In this document: piece after piece, positions 22,836 to 35,400 of the stretch
Layout: each line of letters starts with the position of its first letter
How positions within the stretch are numbered: the stretch's first letter is position 1
Assembly (NCBI RefSeq): GCF_035582795.1
Contig: NC_134367.1
Location: 51,677,562-51,741,561 of the forward strand
DNA from: Mycteria americana
Lineage: Eukaryota > Chordata > Aves > Ciconiiformes > Ciconiidae
Direction of reading: 5' to 3'
DNA: 64,000 bases
The notes under the pieces: model-generated
The model's input: the letters and a program-made list of their open reading frames with translations, nothing else
Database searches by the model: none
What the model was told of the DNA's origin: nothing
Program-made: the position numbers and the translations under genes

Positions 22836-25800
22836 GTTTCAGTTCAGGTTTGCAAAGCTATTAGCAACGGGGAACAGGGTTTTATAACAGGAAGTGTTGG
22901 ACAATACGAGGTGCAGGTGGGGCTCACAGTGCTACCTATAATTTACAACACTGTTTATTTTTTTTAACTAATCCACCCTTAGGTAAGCAGTCCTGGAGCT
23001 GTCGGTGTGCAAATCCGTAGTCATTTGGGTAGTCCTGTTCCCTCTGCTGATACTGTGTACAGAGAGATTTTGCTCATTCGTGTAAGAGAGGGAGGATCCA
23101 GCCTTACAGAGACTTCGATCTCTGTTTTGGTGTGGCCTGAACCAGACAGCAAACAGTGTCTGAGACTGTACAGTTCATAGGGCTACTGAGCTGTCCCTAA
23201 AATATTTAATGGTACATGTAGTAATTGCTCTCATTTCCATGGTGAGGGGCTGTTCCTTTTTCCTTCCCTATCGGTGAGAAGGGAGGGGACATATGAGTTC
23301 CTCACTGCTAATATATAAGACATGAAAGTATACAGTCCATAATCACACCATACTCTGCATCCTCTAGTAGGTGCCCTCTGACTTGCTGTATTTAGACTAG
23401 AAAATACGAAGATCCTTTTCCTTACATACCTCCCTAGTTTTCTTGTATCTTCTGCCTCTGCTGGTAACCTCATGCCTGGTCTTTAATGATTCTGGTAAAT
23501 GCCTCCACGTCTAGGTGGGAAGCTGATCACAGTTTTTTTGTTATCAGAATTAGACTGAGGAACTCATACTGAATTGTTGCTTGAGACTGCAAGGTGATAC
23601 CTTGGAGTGTGGGAGGATGGACACCTTTGCTGCTTTCCCTGGGTGCGACTTGGCTTCTGTCATAGTCAGTAGGCAGCTTCCAATGGACTTGGTGCTAGAT
23701 CAAGTCATTTAATGGTGTGAATAACCTTATATTGACCTTTTAAAGAGCTTATGCATGCAGCGTGCAGTTTATGAGTCCCTTGTTCCTTTGTGATGAAGTT
23801 CAAAACTTTAATCAGGTAACAGGGCGGCCTCTCGTCTTTCCATTGCAATAGAAGGCATGCAAACACGCATTGCAACAAATAGCGCAAAGGCAAATCTGGC
23901 ATGCCCCGCTTCCTCTCCCACAAGAGAAATCTGTGCTTTATTCTCCACTTCTGCTCCCCAAGCCATTTCAGCAGCTCGGTCGGCTGAGGGGTTCACTGGT
24001 GGTGGCTGATGCCTTTCAGATACCGCGCTTCAGCTTCCCAGGCTATTGAGAACAGCTGTTTAGTCACAGCTCTCTGGGTCACAATGTACAGGGATTTTCT
24101 GATGGTTGTGGTGACCTTGGGGGGGAATTAGACTGGATGTAATGCTTCCAAGAATTGGAGACGCCTGTGCCATTGAGCCAGTGCACGTTGCCGAATCAAT
24201 TACTAGCATTGGCAGGATTTTGCTTTAGGGGAATCTCGCAGCTACATCACAGTCTTGTTATTAGTAGATTATTGTTAATTAGTTTTAATACAGAGCCAGA
24301 TATTTGCAGGGAGGAGGGACCTTAAATAGTTGGTTTCTGTGAAGTATTTTCCCGATACGTAGCACTGTTGCAGGGCACACCCAGGCACGGTATCTCACTT
24401 TTGGTTTTGGGAAATTTTTATCAGATCCTGTATGGAAATACACATTTGGTGCAGAATTGTCATCCTCAGGTGAGGAATTGCTGCGTGGTGCCCCGACCTC
24501 CTCCAGAGCCGGTGGTGACAACTGAAACTCCCTGCATGGAGGTTTTGTAACTTTTTTGTAATGTGTTGAATCATGGTAAGGGGACTCGGCACCTTTGTAA
24601 CTCGGGCTGCTGCGGCATAGGCCCCCGGCGAGCTTTTGCAGAGGGGCTTCCCAGCGAGCCCCTCAGTTTTTATGTGCAGCCCCCGCTCTCGATCCAGGTC
24701 GCCGGCCTCTCCCGCACCGGTCGCAGTCAGGTGGCACGGAGCAGTCATGACGCAACGTGCTCCGGCGTTTTTAATTTATGACCTAACAGATTGTGAACGT
24801 GCCTCTTGGCAGGTGACGAGGGAGCGTGCCGCGACCCCACTTCACCAGCGCAAGCTTTGAGCCGCACGGTTTCGCTCTGCGAGATCGGGGTCAGGCTTAG
24901 GGCTGCTTCCCTCTTTCGCTTTTCAGTTTCGTGCCAGTGCAGCGTGGTGTTTTCGCAGGCCTGCTCAGCCCAAGCCCTGCTTGGGTTAACCCTTGCTCGT
25001 GTGCTCGCTGAAGTCACCCGGAGCCCCCTGTGGAAATGCAGCCCCCCTAATTCAGCCGGTCCGTTGTTTACTGTGTTCATCACTGACTGTCAAAGTGTTG
25101 CGTTTAATTCAAGTGCTGGTAGGGTTTTCCTCAAAATACCTGTGTAGCGTTAAGCCAGTTAGGAGTTACAAATGTAAATATGTTTACACAAAAGAGAGGA
25201 ATGCATGAAAGCTGGCATCGCTTAAGCAGCCAAAAGCAGCGTGATTATATGCTAGAGGGACACTGAAAACGTAGGTTGCTGGAGTGCGCCTTCAGAAGTA
25301 AATCCCAACCAGAAGCGCTCGCAGTCCCTGCCTTCTAATGCACTCTCTGTCTGCGCCGGCTGCTGAGGCGACGTGGGGGAGAGGGCTCAGGAGTCCGTGG
25401 GCATCCTCGTGGACTTTTAAAGGAAAGTTTGAAATGCCAAAGAGAAGTGTCAGCTGTATCTAAACGGGTCCTTGTTTTAGATTTTCCCGGGCAGTAGCAA
25501 TATAGCTGGCAATCGGGGGACCTCCGACACTAGTGTTTCATAACTGGAAGTCAGGCATTTTTCACAAGCTGTCCTATTTTGGGTTGTGAGCACGGGCACA
25601 CGCGCATGCACACCCCTCGCACACCCCCCGCACGCCCCCCCAGCACATTGTTTACTTCCTCTGTAAGTTCTGGGACATTCAGTACTAAGGAGCACGATAC
25701 GCTTGCATAAACACCCCAGCCAGATTTATCTCTCAAGCCTATCTTTCCTTTCCCGTCTTGGAAAGTGATTAATCTGCAGCACACGTTTTGTTCTTTGATT

Positions 25801-25989
25801 GCAGGGCATTATTCTGTAATCATTTACAGTTTTGCAGAGCCGTAGCACTGGCTTGATGGAGTATTTCTGTCATGTAGCCATTGCTGTTGGCTGAAGCTTT
25901 AAGCTGCGTAACGCGGAGGCAGCATTACTGTGCAGCTCTGTGTCATGTTAAAACTGTTTTCTTTTTAGATTGCATGCTTTCTGCACATT

Positions 25990-26534
25990 TGTCCTGGTTT
26001 CGGCTGGGATAGAGTTAATCTTTTTTTCCTAGTAGCTGGTCTAGTGCTGTGTTTTGGATTTAGTGTGAGAATAATATTGATAATACACTGATGCTTTAGT
26101 TGTTGCTGAGCAGTGTTCACACTAGTCAAGGACTTTTCAGCCTCTCTTGCCCTGCCAGCGAGAAGCTGGGAGGGGGCACGGCCAGGACAGCTGACCCCAA
26201 CTGGCCAAAGGGCTGTTCCATACCATATGGCGTCATGCTCAGTACAGAAACTGGGGGGAGTTGGCCAGGGGGCAGCGATCGCTGCTCGGGGGCAGGCTGG
26301 GCATCGCTCAGCAGGTGGTGAGCAATTGCATTGTGCATCACTTTTGTATATTCTTTTATCATCATTATTATTATTACTTTATCTTCCTTCGCTGTCCTAT
26401 TAAACTGTCTTTATCTCAACCCACAGTTTTGTTTTTTTTTTTTCTGGTTCTCTCCCCCATCCCACCGGGAGAGGGGGGAGGGTGAGCGAGCGGCTGTGTG
26501 GAGCTTAGTTGCTGACTGGGGTTAAACCACGACA
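25990..26534 (+). mobile_element. Solo LTR of an endogenous retrovirus
   Basis: The 545-bp element starts TGTCCTGGTTTCGGCTGGG and ends GGGGTTAAACCACGACA, giving the TG...CA ends of an LTR. An ATTAAA polyadenylation signal is at 26399-26404, followed by a T-rich and GC-rich tail. The position where a TATA box would be expected (around 26241-26250) reads AGTACAGAAA, so the core promoter looks degraded. No internal viral genes adjoin either end, so it is a solo LTR left by recombination. Flanking bases (ACATT and ACAAG) do not form an intact target duplication. I recognise the type from neoavian genomes, where it is common. Confidence 0.9.
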
Positions 26535-29500
26535 ACAAGGCATGAGGCTGCTCTACTATATCCAGAGTAACGTTTCTGAGAGTTAGGAGGGGTTTTCCTT
26601 AGCCCTCCAGAAGTGTCAGAGCTAATGTCATGCCGAAGTTACAAATTGTGCAAAAGCTTTGGGAGGAAAAGAAGCTTTGGGCTTGAATATATTTGATTAT
26701 GGAAGAATACATGCACTGAGAGCAAGATCCTCTCGAGTGGAATGGGTACCTCTAAGGGCGGTTTTGGATAAGGCCCAGGTGCTGGGAACATCTCTCTGAA
26801 CATCCCGACCTCTTGCTGGGTGAGCGCAGTAGAGAGGTGCTGCTTGGAGCTCAGCTAAAAACCTCGTGTGGCCGGGGAGGTGGAGGTGTCTGTTCCTGTG
26901 TACGGCCCCCGCAGCTCTGTACCTGCAGTGTTAATACTTCTGCCTCTACATTTGCCTGGTGCGAGGGTGGATGGAAACAAGGTGTGTTTGTGTGAGGAAA
27001 ACCCTTTGCCAAGCTGGACAGGTGAGTTTAGGAGGTGATGCTGTGGGTTCCAATGCAGAGGAGCCATCTTCCAGATGCAGAGGAGCCACTGGCTCCTTGT
27101 CATGCATCATATCCATGGAGAACCCCTGAACTAGAAGAGTGGAAGAGCCTGTTAAATTGCACTTTACCGTTTTGTCCTCTTCCAGCGCAGCCAAGAAGCA
27201 TGTGTGTTGTTCTTCACCCAAGGAGTTTGTTTTTAGACAGAGTAAGATCCCCCACTGCTAAGTGTAGCTGTTGTGCAACCGCACAATTTTTGGCCGTGAT
27301 AGCTGGAGCTGGGTCAGCTCTTTAGAGCGGACTTGTCCTGTGCAGGCCCCAGTAAGGTATGCAGTAAGCCCAGCAGAGACGGGAACCAACACTGGTGGTA
27401 TCTGAGGGAACAGCAGATGACAGGCAGCTCCCCTCCACCACCACCCCAGCCCACTGCCTGCGTTCAATCCTTTCTTTTCCCTAAACTGTGAGGGATCAGA
27501 GGTCAAGTCCTGTTTGTAGGTCACCCAAAAGGGAAACTGGACATTAAATTCGGAACTTCTAACTAGGCTAACGTTTTATTTCTTTATTTCATGCTAAAGG
27601 CTGGTTCTGGGCGCAGTCTTGAAAGCACCTCCTGTGCAATGTAGAATGGGGCCCGGAGAGAGGAAGTGAAATCAGAAATGGAGAAAAGTTATTTTAATCA
27701 TAAATAGCTGCGGTAGGAAGGTAGATGTTTATATGTGCAATAGTACAGTACCTACTGTGTGTATTTTAGGAGAACCTGAGAATAGCAGCTGCGCTGAAAT
27801 ACTTGACAGCAAAGTCAAATATAGTTTAGGTTTAAAAAAAAAAAAGTTGCTAGGGAGGATGGATTTGCAGCGTGAAGCCTGTTGGTGTTATCTCTGCCGC
27901 ACGGCACAGAACAGCCTGTGACTCCAGCGCTTGTTTGCGAACGCACAGTTCCCGTAACGGGATACGTCCCGCTCCTATCAGCGTGGTATTGTGCCTGGGT
28001 AGACACTCCCCCGCCTCCCAAATTTCCCCCAAACCGCAGGAGGCTGACAGCTTTATTTCTCCGAAAGCTGCCTTTTCTGAAGCGTTGTTGGTTTTGCAGC
28101 CGATGGACCTGTTGAGTTTTAGATCTATAGAGCTCAGAAGCGGTGAAGCTGCAAGCACTAAAACTGGAGCTCTTGCTAACACGCTGGGGTCAAAAGGATC
28201 AAAACCTAAATTAAACTTGTCCCTGAAATTTGGCTCTGAATCACAAATTCAGGAAGTTGTACATGAAAATCAGTCTGGGCACTGTTTCTTTCTTAAGAGT
28301 TCTTCGGCTAAAAATAATGTCTTGCGCTATAGCTATAAATAATACGGGCTTTTTTTTTTCCTTCCCCCATCTAATTAAATTGTTACTCTTGCCACAACGA
28401 AGGGAAAGGGAAAAGATAATAACATGAATCTGGTTGAACAACTATGTAGCTTGCAGGTTTCAGCTAGAGTGTTTGCAGCTGCAACCAATGCTGAACCTTA
28501 CGCTAATGCATTTCATTGTCGAAATTAAAAGAAGGTGCTCTGGAGAGATCGGCAATGGTTTCTCTGTGTCCATCATTTGGGAAACACTCTTGAAAGCTCA
28601 CCCGAAGTGGGTTTTTCCTCTGCTGTCAAAATACAGAAGAAAGGGATTTTTCTTATGAATTTTTTTGAAGGACATTGCAGTGTTTTTTTCTAAAATTGTG
28701 GTTGAACTGTACAGTAAGATGTTTTCATGGTCTCTGGTGTCCTTTGCTGACTTACTAAAACGACAAGCGGTGGCCATGGATAGCTTTGCCATTATCAAGA
28801 GTGGCACTCAGCACGTTTGCCGTAGGTAAATAGTGGGTAAAGCTGGAAAAAGGAACTTTTCCGCATCGTGATCGCGGCACCGAGATGCTTTTTGAAAGCC
28901 GCGTGGGCAACCTGGCCGTGGCCATGGCCGTCTGCCTGTTGAACAGTAACGAAGGGCAGCAGCCTGGCGAGACGGTGCTTATCACACCTATTGCTGCTTC
29001 TGTGTTAGCATCCAGAAAAGTTTAATGTGTTTTGCTGCTGGGGTTTGCCAGCGGCTGCTGGGGCCTTTTAGCAGCGTTTGGGGTGTGCGGTGGATTGCAG
29101 GGGCCATCAGAGAGGCCATTTAACGTGGCACAGCTCCTGAGAGCACGCCGATAATGGTCAGTGAAAGCAGTAATCCCAGAGGCCTAAGGGGATAATGACA
29201 GGCAATAACATGGCTGCCAATCTTTAAGCTTAATCACGACATCTTTCAGGTAGCAAGAGGGTTATTTTTCCCAAATGAGGCCATGGCAGGGGAAAAAGGG
29301 TCCTAAAAAGCAGGGTACTGCGGTGAAGCTGGCCTGCGTGGGAGATAGAGCTGGGCACAGGCTCTGAGATTTATTGTGTTGAAATTCACTGTCACTTAAA
29401 AAAAAAGCAGTGAGGCAGCTGCGTTATTTCACTGGCAGTGATGCAATGCTGGTGACACACCAGGACGGGAGGGACCAGCATGTTCTGTGACAGCACGGCA

Positions 29501-31515
29501 TGTACACGGTGTCAGCAGAGCAGCACCCCACCAGCCAACAGCTTCGACTAGTGCCGGCGCTTCGGCTAGGGCTTCATTTTCAAGCCAAAATTTGTACATA
29601 ATGGCTGGAAGCATGTTTTTGGAAGTAACACATAGTTACTGCACGTGTACAATTTCCAAAACACCCCCTTTGCCCCTCCTATTTGCTTTGCTTTAAGGGG
29701 TTGAAGACTTTTTTTTAGATTTATTTTATTACAGTGCAGACAAGGCATTTACTAATTCCTCATTCACTTGTCAATGGCTCTGCAAGAGTAAAAATCTCAC
29801 AGGAAAATGCCATGCTCTGATAAGGTTGTAAACAGAAGGCAGAAGTCCTAGTATACATTTTAATGGTTTACCCTGTCGTCCTGAAGTCATCTGCTGCCCT
29901 CCAAAAGTTAGTGATGGCACAGGCAAAAAGAATACTGTAATACTGAAATGAAAGACCCGAAAAGAAGAAACTTAAGTATTTTTTAAGAAAAACTGCAAAG
30001 GAGGGGAGGGAGAAAACTGGTAAGTGCATGTGTTTGTTTAAGGAACTGAATGGGTAGCAAATACTTTTCCATGTGTGTGGAAAATATGAGTTGGCTTTTG
30101 CAATAGCATTTTATGGGAAGAAAGATCAAGGGTTCAGGAGCTGAAATACTTACTCATAAAATGAAGGGAGCAAAGACAAGCTACTTGTTATGCTTCTGCC
30201 CATTTGCTCTTAAGTCCAATCTAGCTGAATCATTTCTAGGAATGGAGTGGGTAACTGGATTTCCAGCCTCCTCTCCGTCCTTGGCTTCTCTCCTGCATGG
30301 TTGCTGCTGATTAGTACTGGTTGTACTGAGCTTTATGTGGAGGGTATGTGCCTGTCCACTTGATTGCTAAAGCTTTTACCACCTTGGGATCTAAGCACAA
30401 TCCACTTGAAACTGGATTAAAACAGCCAACTCGTTTTACGGAGTGCTTTTTAACAGCTATCAGGCAGCAAGCAGAAGCTGACCCGGGTGGGATTTTGATC
30501 TGATGCCGAGGAAACACAAGGCCCTTCCCCATCACCGCTCCCACCGCCTCATTCTGTGTGTGGTTTCTGACAAAGGCAAACCCAACCCAAGCATTTCCCG
30601 CGGTGTCTGAGGTCTTCCAAACAGCTGAAGATGTATGGTCTGCCGCGTGAAGCCAAGCTATGCCGCAAGTGTGATGTTTATTAGTTCGGTGAATGTGATT
30701 TTTTATTTGTATCTCTGAAGAAATTTGGGCTTGGGCTGCACGGGCTACTTGCCTGCAGGTTTTTGCCGGCTGCTTCCCCCAGCCCATGCTGGCCAGATGA
30801 TTTGAGCCCCGCTCAGCTGCCAGGGTGTGAATATAGGTCAGTACAGCAACCTAGGCTCGGCTGCCACGCCGTCCCGTGCCCGGCTTTGTTTAATCTGGAC
30901 CGTTCCCAGCTCGTCTTAAATAATTGCTATATGCCTGAAGTCGGTTGCAGCATGGCAAGGCTAAGCCGCAGGGAGGCAAGGTGGGTTTTTTTTTCCTTCT
31001 TTTTGATAAGCGTAATGGGAGGGAGGATTAAAACGGCTGTTCAGAATATTTTTGAGAGCTTTGAGAGGGCGTGAGCCCCTGTGCCATCCGTGGGTTTCAG
31101 GAGGGGTCGATGCCGCATCCGAGGACGCGTTTTGTCCATCTGTCGGGAGGCAGAGGGGCTGGGCCGGTGCCGCACGGGCTGAACTTGGCTTGGTTTGGTT
31201 AGAAAAGGCAGCCTCACTTATCTTGCTGATGAATATAAACCCTTTTGGGTGTTAGCTGGCAAGTTTTAGTATTTAGTATTTTTGAAATTGGTTCTGAAAG
31301 AGGCACAGTTTGGAGCTTGTGTTCTTTTCCTCCCAAAAGAGGGAAGTGGGTTGTTAAAGGTAGTCTTGGTACGAGGTGCAGATTGTTTTTTAGCAGCAAG
31401 TGAAGGAGCTTTCTAGAGGAAAAAGGTTCTCAGTAAAACTGTCACCTCCATGTTCTGCAATTACCCTGCGTTTAACAAATGGCTTGGGAGGGCTAACGAA
31501 GTTCATTAAAAGCAA

Positions 31516-31533
31516 TTTGTTTACCTAAACAAA
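31516..31533. promoter_or_regulatory. Palindromic forkhead/FOXO site pair
   Basis: TTTGTTTA and TAAACAAA are perfect reverse complements separated by CC, placing two forkhead cores head to head. The plus-strand half is an exact FOXO site (TTGTTTAC, 31517-31524). The element lies about 115 bp before the internal CpG-rich block. Binding is inferred only. Confidence 0.45.
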
Positions 31534-31647
31534 GCCTGTGTGAAAATGCCATGACTGAATGGACTCAAAACCCTCTAATGATTTTGTGGGGAGGAAAGAA
31601 TTTTTTTTCGTTGTTGTTGTTTTCAATCCTTAAATGTGATTCCCCTT

Positions 31648-32434
31648 CGCCCCTGGCTTTTCTAGCTCTGCGCCCGTTTGTGTGTGTGCGCTTGTGTGGT
31701 TATCAGCCCAAATGCGGTTCTAGGTCCCTCGAGGCAGCAGCCTTGCCTTGCCTTACGGCTCTGAAAGGCCTCCGCACAGCCAAAAAGATCCCGGCGATTT
31801 ATGGTTACCACCCTGTTTTTATTGCGTGCCTCTCGCAGGCTCCTCTGCCGAGGCGATGCTGTGCCAGATAAGAGACTTTTCTCCTGTGTTGGAGCAGCTG
31901 TTGCACCTCGAGGGTATTCCTGCCGCCGGGGCTGTGGGGGGGATGCTGGCAGGCCAGGCAGAGCAGCTTTAGCCGGGACGCTTGCAGCTTTCCATCCCCT
32001 CTGCTCGGCTCTCCCCACTTCTGCGAGGGGCAACCAAAGGAAAAGGGTCTGCACTGCCCAGCAAGCTGTTGCAAACACAAATAGGGGCATGCGAGGGGCC
32101 AGCATATGCTCGCTCCTAAATGTACTGCTCTGTCGTGGCGGCGTACGAAATACCCACCCCCATTCCCCTTTCCGTAGGTGCTCTCTTCCCCTGCTGGCTG
32201 CCTCCTGGCTAGCCCTGTCGGCTGGGTATTTCGGGTCTCAGCAACCCGCGTTGCTTCCAGCAGCACGCGTGTAGGCGTAGCTTCAGCAGGGTTAGGGGAG
32301 CCCTCGCTAAGGCTGAGGGTCTGGCTGTCGCTGCAGGGGGTGGCGAATTGCGAAGGGGAGACAATGACCAGCTTTTGGGGCGTGAGGACGGAGGTGTCTT
32401 GGGCTGGCACGCTTCCGACGCAGTTTCTTGCGAG
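31648..32434. promoter_or_regulatory. Intronic CpG-island-like block
   Basis: I counted 45 CpG dinucleotides in about 787 bp of sequence that I estimate at 55-60 percent GC. This gives an observed/expected ratio near 0.7, above the usual 0.6 threshold. It stands out from the CpG-poor intron on both sides. It could be an internal promoter or enhancer; human FOXO3 has been reported to produce a shorter transcript from within the intron. Confidence 0.5.
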
Positions 32435-35400
32435 GCCAGGCTTCTTCTCCAGGTGTTGGCTTTACAGGCTATCAGCTGAAGCCAAGGAAATATTTCACCC
32501 TGCCCTTACTGCTCACCTCGGTGAACTTGAGTCCTTCCCTGTTTAAAACAGCATGAATTAATGTGAAAATCGGCCAAATCAACGCCAGAAGGTTTACGAT
32601 GGCAGAATGATAATTAGTGGCTGCTATCTCTTTCCTTCTCGTGGGCGAAGGCCCCCCCCACCCTGAGGTGCCAGGACGACCTGGCCCTGGCATGTAAAAT
32701 TGGTGCTGGTATGCTGGGGTCGGGGGGGATGCTGAGGCCGTGAGTGCTGTGTCCACCAGGACCTCTGCAGCCTTTTGGGAGACCCGGTGGTGGGGACTTC
32801 CATCTTCCTCGGGATTCCCCTCTTCCTGTGGGGAGATGTCTGAGTCAGGGACTGGAGAGCCGTAAAGAGAAGATTGTAAATGTATGTGATACTTCAATCA
32901 GATAGCATGTCTGCGTTTAAATACCTTTTTGGCTGCAGGAACTAGCCTCTCGTACCTAACGCTGTCATTTAAAGGAATGAACAGCAAGAGATGGGACTGA
33001 ATTGTTTTTTAAGTATTTTAAAGCTAGCCAAGATATAGATGCTCCCAAGACCTCTGGCTAAAATAAATTAAATTGTTTTTAATCTAGTGTATTAAGAGGA
33101 TCAAAGGCAACCTGTCTTTTAGGAACTTTCTGTCTCTTTTTCCTGCAGCCACCTGGGGAAAGCAAACCTCTTCCTTTAAAAATAAGTATGTCTTTATGGT
33201 GGTGGGACACAGTTGGTCTTCCCACCTTTGCCACCTCCAGATAATATTTTATTTAGGCAGTTGTGTTTATTCTTTTCAGCCTGAGAGTTCATTTCAAATT
33301 AGTGCTGTGCTTCCACATAGAGTCAACTCACATCCTTCGTTATTATCTCTAATACGTGAAGCAATTAAGATTGTTCAGTATTCTGCAAGATGAGCAAAAC
33401 TGAAGACGTTCTTCTCTCTTCCCAGCCTCTTCCACGTTATGCAAGCAGTTTCACTCGGAGGCTGCGCGTTTTGGGAGGTTTTCTGACTTCCTTGCATGTT
33501 GAGCCAGCAAAATTTAAATCCTAAAGGTTGAGAGGCAACTGTGTACGTGATCTTGCAAGCATTGCCAGGTACGGGGTGATCCTACCAGGCCATTTGAAGA
33601 TGGAGGATGTTGACACAGTCTTGCAGGATGTGATTTACAGGTATCCTCCCTCAGGCGGGAGGTGCTGGGGTCAGGCCGAGCCAAGTGACCAAAAGGCTCC
33701 ATTCATTGCAGAGTCCAGGCAGGTAACTCAGAAACCCGAACGATTCATTTGCAATATCTTAAAAGTGTCATTCTGTTGTAGGCAATTAGGTGTCTTCAGA
33801 ACAAACATACAGCCAGCCACATATTTCATGCATAATTTTCCTATAGCAAATATTAGTAGGTTGCTGTTATCGCTGGATCACCATTTTGGTCAGGAGCTAC
33901 TTCTCCATACCAGAATGAAGATATATTAATAATTATATCAGTGAGTAATATGCTAGGTGAAATGGTTCATCCTCAGCAGAAATAATTTTAGAATTCAGAT
34001 TTAATGGAATGGACTTGAGAACAGTTTTGTAAATCCCTTGCTTATTTTAGGTACTTCTCAGTTGTTAGGTTTATTTGCCCTCTAATAACCTCTCCCTTTT
34101 CTTTGTTTCCAGTGATTATTTTTGTGTAGGGTTGTTTCATTAGCCCTGTGTGCATGGTGGTCATAGTTTGCTGCCCAACAGGAGTTATTTGGATTCTAAG
34201 CAGGAAAAAGGGAAAATTAATTTGTAATTGCATACTTGTCATTTGGATTTTACCCAAATATAGATGCAGGATTATGCCAGAGAAGTGTTACATGTACCTA
34301 ATATTCCATGTATTTTTGGTTTAATGCAGGATGTTCTGCTGTGTCTTCTGACTCAGAAAAGAGGGAATGAAAATTGAGTTAACGTCATAATGTGACATTA
34401 ATTTTGGACTACAATTCTGTTTTTCCACAGACTCTTAAGGAACAGTGTGAACAACTTTCCCAAACAATGAAAGAACATATTGAGAAATATTTTTTTTTTT
34501 TTTCACACGTTCAGGCATCGTTTTACAAACTCTTGCTTTAGCATGACAGTTGCTCCATCAGAGTCAGTATGGCTGGGTATGGGGAGAAATTTTAGGCTGT
34601 GCTTAAACAAGTTCTGTCCAAGAAGTTGGGCACTTTCCCAGAAGCATCCTCTTCTCGAGATGGGAAGGAACAAGATGAGGGGACATCACTGTGACTTAGG
34701 ACGGTTCTGCAGTCAAGCAGGACATGTCTGTGCGTGGATGACGGTCACGTTAAGGCAGCACAAAAACTGTCTCATTTGGTGTCAAAAGGCTCTGCCGCCT
34801 GCCTCTCTGTGTCGGGAGCCTCTGCACTCGAGAAGAACGTTGTTTGGGAGTGGGACTTTTATTATTATTGTTTTCAGTCTGGCTCTGCATGTTGCTGGAA
34901 AGTAGCTCAGACCTTTCAAGCGGACTGAAATTAATACCATATTTTACATTGTTTTAGAGAATGACCTCTCCTCACTTGGGAAACATAAAGGAGCTCATCT
35001 TATTTCCCCAGTACTTCTTTGTAAATCTATGTTCATTTTCCCTCAGTTGGGCTGAATTTATAATGCTGGAAACAAAGTCAAATGCAGAAGATTTAAAAGA
35101 GCTGGTTCTTGAACTTCAAAAGTTCCCTTGAATAGACTGGGCACTTCTAAATGTCTCCTTATTTACAGCTTTTTTTTTTTTTTTTCTTTCTTTTCCTTTC
35201 TGGAATTCCTGAATCAGATGAAGGACATTTCCAGTATTACTGTGCTGGAAATGTATCTGTGCCTTCCATGATGCTTTAACAAAAAAGATCACCAAAAAAA
35301 ACCCCCTGAGCTGTATTTCTTTCCTTTTGCATTGTTAATCTGATTATTTAAGTGTAATCTTAAGACACCTGATGATCAGATAGAGTATACAAACTCTCTT

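Larger units (their letters stand above)
8967..25989. other. Intron 1, segment before the solo LTR
   Basis: This is mostly unique AT-rich sequence. Noted inside it are exact FOXO-type sites at 9558 and 18277, a 22-T tract (11541-11562), an AG repeat (13471-13485), an old amniote repeat near 13080-13190, a degenerate triple GGGCTGGGAACAG motif near 16342-16385, a 19-bp tandem pair (17842-17879), a pyrimidine-rich block (22500-22835) and two exact FOXO-type sites at 25064 and 25648. No exon or RNA gene is recognised. Confidence 0.6.

Noticed and set aside
25985..26539. Target-site duplication around the solo LTR
   Set aside because: Flanks ACATT and ACAAG share only three bases, so no duplication can be claimed.
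27872..28342. 156-codon plus-strand frame in intron 1
   Set aside because: No family resemblance, no supporting splice structure, and a length within chance expectation.
30311..30787. 158-codon minus-strand frame in intron 1
   Set aside because: No recognisable domain or exon signals. One or two open frames of this length are expected by chance in 64 kb.
31805..32410. 201-codon minus-strand frame in the intronic CpG-rich block
   Set aside because: Overlaps other long frames on both strands and is explained by high GC content; no domain seen.
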